Assembly (NCBI GenBank): GCA_031763025.1
Contig: JASSKH010000010.1
Span: 8,883,427 to 8,947,426 of the forward strand
Direction: 5' to 3'
From: Macrocystis pyrifera
Taxonomy: Eukaryota; Sar; Phaeophyceae; Laminariales; Laminariaceae
Length of the DNA stretch: 64,000 nucleotides
The notes beneath the pieces were generated by a model, which had not been told where the DNA came from, did not search any database, and saw only the letters and a list, made by a program, of their open reading frames with translations. The position numbers and the translations under genes were made by a program. Below are positions 56,750 to 64,000 of the stretch, one piece after another; position 1 is the stretch's first letter, and each line of letters starts with the position of its first letter.

Positions 56750-59258
56750 GTTAGTCAGGGGTGGTGGCGGCGTACTGCTGTCTGGCTGCCTGTCTGTCTC
56801 TCGCTCGCTTGGTTGTGTGCTCGCTCGCTTGCGTTGATGTTGGCTCGCGTTTTCTCTTCATGAACATGTTGATGCCTACGTAGCCCCACAAGGCATGGCT
56901 TGGTAGGAGAGAGGCAAAACCAGAAACATGCTAAAAAACATGCTAATAAAAAGCAAGAAAAGAGCACGATATTTGTTGTCGTATGAGTTCGAGCACGAGT
57001 AGCTTCTTTCAGTAGTAGGTCGAGAATCGCCGGTGGATGGATCTGGTCGAGTCGATGGGAGCAGTGGGCGAAGTCTCCTCATGTTAGGCAGGGAGGAGGG
57101 TATTGCGACGCGTGCCCCATGTGCTGCAAGCAGCTCCTGGAGGCGGTGGTCCCGTAACAACTCGATGGTGGCCAGGTTATGCCCACCCCAAGTCGCGTGC
57201 GTTGTATCAAACGTTGATGTACACTCGTCATTTTCTTTCTCGCGTTCCTGATACGATGTGATGATGCCTTGTATTCTGTGTGTTCATGTTGTGAGTGCTC
57301 GTGCAAGCTCTCATCAGCGATGACTCAGTCGTTTTCCTCCATCACGATCTCGCATGCCTCCTGCTCGTAGCGGGCATGTGCATGCCTCATGAACGAGGTA
57401 CTGTGCCGTCCTCGTTCTCTCTTGAAGGTTGGAGCAGCACCTCTGGCGGGGTATAGATAGACGCACGCGTTCATTTCAGCAGCTACTACTGCTGCTGTGA
57501 CGAGCATGTTTTTCGCTACATGTGCTTTCTTCTAGTTGCATCCAGCATCAATAATGATCTGAGGCCTTCGTAACAAACCGCCCGAACCTGTGCGACATGT
57601 TGTACCGCGGTGGAACGAGTTCGCACGTTCATACGTACCTTGCTCGATAACCCACGGCTCTTGTTGTTTAGGGGATGGTCGATTACGATTGTTCACAGCA
57701 GTCCGAAGCAGTATTTATAACAGCAGTCGTATTAATATTAATATTAATAGTCGTACGACCAATGTATCGATACCTTCACATACTCCTACGAATCGACCTT
57801 CTCTTTTCAGGCTGCCCTGGGCTGCCTGCCCTGACTAGCACAGGTAAAGCAAAGCGACTCATAGATACTCGTAGATCCCTATATTTCCAAGTATTAATAG
57901 CGTCTCCCCAAAAATGCGGGTGCAGTTCTTGAAGCACGAACTGCTGTGCCGGAATATAGAAGCAATCCCGCGGACGCACAGATCATGAGTGAGGGGCTCA
58001 TCTCCCCCCCTTGCTCTCTCCCTCTCGCGGTTTGAAGCTTTCCACGAACAAGAGTGAAATGTCGAATCAAGGGAGTAATATTTTGTGGCGTTGGCTCGAA
58101 GGCGGTCATACGTACGACGTTCAAGTACCCATCATATATAGCAGCAGTAGAGTTCTACACGACTTGGTCCGCCACCCAATACTCGTAGCGGGACCTGTGC
58201 TCATACCAACTTGCTTGGTGCCACACGACAACTTGCTTGGTGCCACACGATTGCGTCCCTCGCGCGCTGCGTAAGATGCCAGGAGACGTGTGGTAGTCAG
58301 GGGACATCTGGGGTACATGCCCGGGTTTCCAACAGACGACTGTTTGGACCTGTGATGGACGGCGTTGCGGTCTACCTCAAAGTTTTTGCACTACTGGTAT
58401 TACGGTAGTATAACCGTACATGAGTAGTTTTAGTGTTTCGGTTGCAGAAGCTCCCGAAGGTGTGACTGAAAGCGCACGAAACTGCCGTCCCCTGACCCAC
58501 TTGCACCGCTGGTGCTCCTACAACCTCGTGTTCGTATTATTTTAACAGAGAAGGCGTGTGTTTCTATCTTGCCCCTGGTGTGGCTTGAACGTATTTTCCG
58601 CTGTCCACGTTGGTGATGGGTGTTGCGGAAGCGGTCTTATTGCTGGTCGGTACCTGGTATGTTGTACCAGGCAGTTGTGGAGGAATGACCTATGTGAGAC
58701 GTGAAGCTTAAGCTTTGATGGCTCGCTCATGGCGCGCGCTGCTTCCGGCGTTGCTTGCTTCGAGGTGCTGTGTTCCACTGGCCGCCTGCCATGTACATAC
58801 TCGGTACCCTGCTGCTGCTGCTGCTGCTGCTGCTTCTCCTGTACGCACGACTTTTCATGCAGCAGCAGTACCTGCTTCAAGTAGTCTACTGCCGACTGCA
58901 GCAACTATTAATAGTATTCTACTGCTGCTGTAGTACTACAGTTGTGATAAGGTATCCCATAAATATACGTGAGGTACGTGCAACCACCTACTTGCTGCTT
59001 ACGCTCTATGTGGACTACAGTAGTTACACAAACAGTAGCTTCACTACTGGTACAGCAGTAGGTACAACAGTAGACTATTATTAATAGTAGTACCGTGAAA
59101 CAGGTGTGATGAGATAGCACACACCCGCGGACGAATTTCCAAGCTGATTGTCTCGACAAAGGGTAGAGCGCAGACGCCGAGAGGTGTATCTCATGGAAGG
59201 AGAGACGTCTCGATGCGACCTTTTTCCGCAGCCGCGCTTCTCGTTTTGTGTGCCCTGC

Positions 59259-59294
<36 letters not shown>

Positions 59295-60985
59295 TGCGCC
59301 CTGTTTTGTAGAAAATGGCCCAGAACTCGAGCCCAGGATGTGTGTTGTCATGTGTTGGACGACAGCAGACTTCTTTGCAGAGCCCAGGTACTATCGTAGA
59401 CTACTGCTGTAAAAAGTGTGGTATAACGTAGGATGGAGGCCGTCCATTTCGAGACCCGGCATTTCGACACCACCTGTGAAAACTGCATGGTGTTTGCATT
59501 GCAGACGGGGTGAGCACGCAGCAGCATTACGATCACTGGCATTTGCACGCTGCGTGCTGCGTGCGTTTGACATGATCACTGTACGATCTCGGATTTTCCA
59601 TGAGCATGAGCCTTTCCCGGCCGCCGGGGCAGTTTACTGCGGGTTCTACAGCAGTAGAATACTCGCAGGCAGTTTGTACGTTTGGTTGTGCCTCTCCCGT
59701 CCCTGATGGTCACTCTTGACTTCTGGTAAGGTTGATTGCGGCCAGGCAGGCAGGCAGCAGCACTCATGCTCTTTTTGCGGCTGTTGTTTGTTGGGTGCAT
59801 GCATGCACATGGGCATCGGATATGGTCTTTTGTTCAGGCTTGGCTGCGAAGTGTACCACAGGCGTTTGATGAGGCCTCACGTACAGAGTAACCATCAATG
59901 TTGAGCCACCCTCCTGCAATGCCCCTCCACATGCTACCATGGGTTGCTTAAATCACATGGACAACGAATGTGGTTTGGTTGTTTTTGGGCTTGGCTGAGA
60001 AGACGTGCCTGGCGTTTGGTTGCTCCTGACGTACAATCATGTGCCAGTCTGTTGAGCCACTCTACTCTATGTCCCTCGCAAACTTCCTAGGTTTAGGACT
60101 GCAGTCTCGTTTTGTGGACAATTGGGGACAAATTGCTTTAAGTTTGGCTGGTTTGTCCCCCCCAGAGGGACTACGGTCCCAAGAGGGTTGAGCTCATGAT
60201 GAGATGCTCTCTACCAGTCGGCGGAATGCGACGGGATCGCCCGCCATCTCACTTGAAAGCACTATCGTGTATACAATCGTACCCCCAAAACATCTTCCCA
60301 AAGTGTATTTACAATTAGTTTTTCCTGCAGACGACATTGCAGTTATTACGGCCCACCGAAACACAACATCGATGCACCTTCACCCCCCCCCCCCCCCCCC
60401 CCCCCATCTCCGTCACTGTCCGTGTCAGACAAGCATGCAGCTTCTCTTGTGTCCCCCACCCAACCTCACGGTACTGATCAGGCTGCAAAAACAAAACTAA
60501 CAATACCAACTGGTAATATATGACCTATTTTGACAGTTTCCCCAAGTTTTTGTCATCAGTTGTGCATTCTTCTGAATAGACAGAAATGTAAGGAGCGTTG
60601 TGGTTTACATGTGGAGACCAAACGTGCATTACACTTTTGTTCTGAGTGTTGTAAAAGGGTTTTTCTTTTCTTCACATTTTTACCCCTTTACGTGCTGTTT
60701 TTTTTTTTTCATTTTTTTAGTCCGGAGTGGTACTCGTAAAATGGGTAGCGGAGGTTTCCACGTTTTCACCACTGCCTGTATATATACATCGTGCTGCTCT
60801 TTGTTCCTCGTGTTTTTGTTCCTTTTTTTTTCAGGAGATGAAGCACGGCCGCACCGCCATGATCGGGATCACGGGTATGTACTTCCAGACTCTTGTGCAG
60901 GGGAACGGAATCCTTCACCAGCTGGGCGAGGCGTTCTCCGTGCCGTCCGACGTGGCGAAGGCTGGCTACTTCTTCCCTACCGAGG
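56135..60985 (+). CDS. Chlorophyll a/c-type light-harvesting antenna protein (LHC/FCP), two exons recognised, 3' end missing
   Basis: Exons 56,135-56,749 and 60,835-60,985 give 255 residues. Residues 1-19 are a signal peptide ([19 protein letters not shown]) followed by F20-V-P, the Phe-marked junction of red-lineage complex plastids. The LHC domain includes [10 protein letters not shown] (63-73), helix 1 with [18 protein letters not shown] (96-113), helix 2 (about 149-166, [14 protein letters not shown]) and helix 3 [20 protein letters not shown] in exon 2. The two E-x-x-H-G-R motifs carry chlorophyll ligands and the helix 1-3 ion pairs. It would sit in the thylakoid membrane and pass excitation to a photosystem; the GDVGFDP and WYREAEL features lean toward the LHCR type (inference). 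Exon 2 ends in phase 1 at a donor (GAGG|GTGCGT), so a short final exon is still needed. The 4.1 kb intron holds family F and other repeats. Confidence 0.9.
58809..58834 (+). repeat. (CTG)n trinucleotide run
   Basis: About eight CTG units in the LHC intron. The frames give poly-Leu, Cys or Ala and are not coding. Confidence 0.85.
59104..59350. mobile_element. Family F TIR element, copy 3, with C33 insert
   Basis: Starts GTGATGAGATAGCACACACC-GGACGAATTTCC and shares TGTCTCGACAAAGGG and GCAGACGCCGAG. It ends CAGGATGTGTGTTGTCATG after a run of about 33 C (59,262-59,294) where the other copies have only CACCCCCCCC. It lies in the LHC intron. Confidence 0.6.
60092..60190. mobile_element. Family B palindromic MITE, copy 11
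   Basis: Arms TTTAGGACTGCAGTCTCGTT and AGAGGGACTACGGTCCCAAG. The GGACAA block is duplicated on the left. Confidence 0.75.
60380..60405 (+). repeat. Poly-C run, about 24 bases
   Basis: A homopolymer following CACCTT. Its length is likely uncertain. Confidence 0.9.
60835..60985 (+). CDS. LHC exon 2: helix 3
   Basis: The acceptor TTTTTTTTCAG ends at 60,834. The exon encodes [20 protein letters not shown], then [16 protein letters not shown] and AGYFFPTEG. The donor is at 60,986 (GTGCGT); reading on would reach a stop at 61,021 after a poly-Phe stretch, which I consider intron. Confidence 0.9.
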
Positions 60986-62288
60986 GTGCGTTCTTTCATA
61001 ACTTTTTTTTTTTTTCGTTGTAAAGTTGTTTTTCGATTGTTTTGGAACCTTCTTCCGTGTTCCTTGTCAAACATTGCTCGGCAGTTTTCGCAGTTGTTTC
61101 GCTGTTACTCGGAAGTGTTTTTCGTTTTTGTATCCTCTTTTAGTGAACCTCAAGCGGTGTACGAAATTGTTTGTTACCATGTACCGGTACAGTTTTTGCA
61201 GCAGTGAAAACAAGGGTTGCAGAATCACCAGTTTTTTTTATTTTTTATTTATTTTTATCCGGCGGATTGGTTATGTTTCGTGGATGTGCTGCTACTGACT
61301 ATGCCAGTTGTAGTTGGTGCGATCAGGGAAGTCATCGGCCTGTTCTATGTACCCTCGTCAGTTGCAACCGCTTGACCAAGTAAAGCACTGACTCCTTGCT
61401 GTACATGAACATTTTTTATACTCTAAACCCAAGTAGTTTGTACGCTATACGGAAGTGCTGTCCTGAACGAGGTAACTCTTGAACGAAATGGCCCACGCTG
61501 ATTCTACGTTTACTTCCTGGGAAAAAAAACAGCTCGTTCTACGCGTAACTCCCGAGTTTCTTCTCTTGGAATGGCGGGTGCATTAAGGTGGTGGTGTTGT
61601 GGTACGTTTTCTCTCTTTTTTTCCATTTGATTCCCAACTTTTGATTTCTAAAAGTTTTAATCATTACAATCTCCAAAATGGGTTGCAAATTGCTATTATT
61701 ATAATAAGAGGGGCGGAGAACGACGCGTGTCTTACTTTGGTCAGCCGGTTGAATAGTGGAGTATCAACACCCATGTTGAACTCAAAGCCGAATGACGCAT
61801 TATAAATATTGTGTCCGTCCGTCCTGTCATAATACTATGGCTACGGCGGAGCACGGGCTGACTCAGTCAGTTGCGATTATGGTTTCGTTGTAATCAGTGT
61901 ACTGGCTGCTGTCTCTCTCCTCCCAAATCGCATGTATGGAGTTTCCGTAAATACCGAAGTACCTGGTATATAATACTGGGTGTTTCATGGGCGTCGGTAA
62001 GATTAAACTACTGGCGAATACGTATGATATACTTAACCAGGTTAACAGTAGATCACTACTGCCAGTACTTGCTCTGCCTGTGCCCGGCCCTAATTATGGG
62101 GAACGTACAGCGGTAGTACTACTATTAATAATAGTAATCAGAATCCAAATATTGTGAAACACGCTTCACCTTTGACCGTTCTTTCTACCCGTCGACATGA
62201 AGCACAACTGTTAATAATTAATAGTGTCCGCGATGATCCTTCAGTAGAGATAACTGTGGCAACAAAACTAGGCCACAGAGACATTTAG
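60986..62288. other. Downstream of LHC exon 2, no further exon found
   Basis: T-rich stretches (61,000-61,020; 61,228-61,258) provide possible polypyrimidine tracts, but no segment that completes an LHC C-terminus could be identified. A family H-like segment (TTTCTACCCGTCGACATGAA) lies at about 62,160-62,300. Confidence 0.35.
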
Positions 62289-62366
62289 AACCCCAGTCCC
62301 GTGTTGGAGACAAAGTACTCAGAATTTGCCGAAAAGGGGACTACAGTCCTAAAAATAAAAGAGTTC
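62289..62366. mobile_element. Family B palindromic MITE, copy 12
   Basis: Arms AACCCCAGTCCCGTGTTGGA and AAAAGGGGACTACAGTCCTA; one arm is shortened. Confidence 0.7.
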
Positions 62367-62977
62367 AAGCAGTACATCGTTACGCCGTACGTAAGCAGAG
62401 TAGACAATGCAATGCCATCTCTTCGTACTGAATACGACAGGCTGGATAACTTATCTGGCTTCTGAGTCGTTGGTTCTGATTTTTTTCGGCTCCTCGTATT
62501 ACAACTGCTGTCAGCAGTTTGACAGCATGGGTGCTTGAGGTGTGTGAATTACCGCTTGGCATGCTGGTACACAATTATAGAACACGTCCCGCTGATCGAG
62601 CAGTAGAGCTCAAGTGGGTTCGAAGTAAGACCGACGGGGACGGCCAAAACCAAAAGGAGGCCTAAAGGAGATGAAGATGCAGGCTGCAAACACTGGTGTT
62701 CTGTATAGTAGAGTGTATGCAGCTGCTGTACGGGTAGTGGGTCGGCCATACGTAAAACTACTCGGATTTATGGGTAGATGTATGTTTCTGTATTCAGTGG
62801 TGCAGTAGTTATGCGCAGTCATGACTTTCTCGAAAACGCGTAGTCCCCCTATACATTTATCGATGGACATCTTAGATTATATTATAGCAGGCGTGTGAGA
62901 GGTAGCAAACTGGCTGGTGCTATCCTGCTGTTTTGGATAGGTTTTCAAGCCCATGTATACTGCTGTATATGATTGAT

Positions 62978-63223
62978 AGGCCTGGGCACTGGCATCGTAT
63001 GCACTTGCAAAAATCTACTTATTGACCTGGCCAGCTTTTCGCCAGTAGTTTTTATTCTACGTGCGCGCAAGAGGCACGCCATATTACTGTACGGAAACCC
63101 ACTACATGCGTTTTGTTGCGCAGACAATATTGTCTCTGGAACAGTATACTGCTGCAAAATTCAGTGCATTGATCGATTTTGACGATAGTCTCCACTGACC
63201 GAGTCAGCCAGTCCCCAGCCCCT
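62978..63223. mobile_element. Family G TIR element, copy 2
   Basis: The ends AGGCCTGGGCACTGGC and GTCAGCCAGTCCCCAGCC are inverted. The interior GACCTGGCCAGCTTTTCGCC, CATGCGTTTTG and GATCGATTTTGACGATAG matches copy 1 at 33,455-33,694. A family A element follows within 15 bp. Confidence 0.75.
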
Positions 63224-63235
63224 ATTACTAGTTGA

Positions 63236-63345
63236 TATTACAGGGGTCCATAGTTAACGGGACCAAATTTTGTTAGTAAAAATAGGCAAATATATAGGTT
63301 TTTATGTACACCATAGGTCCTGTTAACTATGGACCCCCGTACTAG
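63236..63345 (-). mobile_element. Family A MITE, copy 11
   Basis: TIRs TATTACAGGGGTCCATAGTT and AACTATGGACCCCCGTACTA. Interior TATATAGGTTTTTATGTACA. Confidence 0.9.
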
Positions 63346-64000
63346 TATACGAAGTTTTATCCCCTTAACTATTAGTCGTGCGGTGTATTTAAATTCAAAG
63401 GACTAAGTACATCTGAGTGTATTCCGAAGTGTTGCGTCCCCACAAGGAGAATTGAGTCCCCAAGGCCCAAAAGGGATCGAAATCATGGCGGCTTAGGAAG
63501 CAATATTTCAGCCGAAGCGTACGTAGTAGTGCTTGTACTGCTGTACGCATGTCAGGGTACTCGTTGTGTCCTTCCTATTTTTCACCGCTCTCTACCTAAA
63601 CTCTAGGATAGTCCAACATTGAATTTGTTGTACTCGTAGGAGACGTTCGGTAGATTTCTGCACCAAGCGGTACCAGGTATGCAGCGGCAGCGGCCGGCCC
63701 TCCAAAGAGTGTGCGATGGGCCTCTGTAGGCCCTTGCTAGCACTACGTAGAGACAGTAATAGCTGTCGAACGAGTCTCGTTGACGGGAAATCCGGTGTAC
63801 GATGCCTTCTCGTGGAACGATTGTGTTCGGTAGGTCCCAAGACCTAACGCAGCATGCTCTGGTTAATGGAGGCGTTCCGCTCATGTTGGGCGGGGGAAAA
63901 AAACCGAGGCGCTCTCGCCTTTTTCACGTATGTTTTTTTAGTACCGTACTTCTCATCTCTTTTTTCGTGCGTCGCCAGCCACTCACTATAGTTACATTGT
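63346..64000. other. Right edge, nothing recognised
   Basis: Two overlapping minus frames at 63,884-63,592 have no recognised domain. A possible worn family B remnant (GTCCCCACAAGG ... GTCCCCAAGG) lies at 63,437-63,475. Confidence 0.3.

Overview
This window looks like nuclear DNA of a photosynthetic stramenopile, most likely a brown alga. The main evidence is a light-harvesting chlorophyll-binding protein (LHC) whose N-terminus carries the Ala-Phe presequence motif (ASAFVP) of plastids acquired from a red alga. Long GT-AG introns, gene-poor spacing, many dispersed inverted-repeat elements, and abundant homopolymer and CTG/CAG tracts fit that placement. A haptophyte or another red-plastid lineage cannot be excluded from sequence alone.

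Three multi-exon protein genes can be supported. (1) A J-domain (DnaJ/HSP40) co-chaperone on the minus strand, assembled from five exons between 31,489 and 13,890. It has an N-terminal hydrophobic segment and a first intron of about 10.7 kb; its 3' end was not found. (2) A four-exon hAT-superfamily transposase on the plus strand (36,484-44,596). It reads as one uninterrupted 757-residue frame with a BED zinc finger, and its introns are loaded with unrelated small elements. A second, orphan BED exon lies 4.4 kb upstream. (3) The LHC gene on the plus strand (56,135-60,985 and beyond), with a 4.1 kb intron. A partial low-complexity, poly-Gln protein exon sits at the left edge (428-1,058).

The rest is mostly repeats. 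I separated at least eleven recurring families by eye: A (about 108-bp TIR elements, some 16 complete or partial copies); B (80-100-bp palindromes around GGACTGCAGTCC, 12 copies); C (about 200-270-bp elements rich in GATC and AGATC motifs, 8 copies); D/E (repeats whose 3' end is a poly-C run, many 5'-truncated); F and G (about 210-250-bp TIR elements); H, J and K (shared segments without clear ends); a two-part tRNA-derived SINE-like element (2 copies); and a PIF/Harbinger-like element with TTA target duplications. Tandem arrays include a 14-bp minisatellite of about 740 bp lying inside a J-protein intron.

Layout: 0-8 kb gene end, SINE-like and TIR elements; 8-13.9 kb repeats and GGTC minisatellites; 13.9-31.5 kb J-protein gene with repeat-filled introns; 32-35.6 kb orphan BED exon and small elements; 36.4-44.6 kb hAT gene; 44.8-56 kb gene-poor repeats; 56-61 kb LHC gene; 61-64 kb repeats. 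No rRNA gene, clear canonical tRNA gene, CRISPR array, retroviral-type or capsid-bearing element was recognised. Repeat-family assignments come from visual comparison and need an aligner for exact ends and identities.
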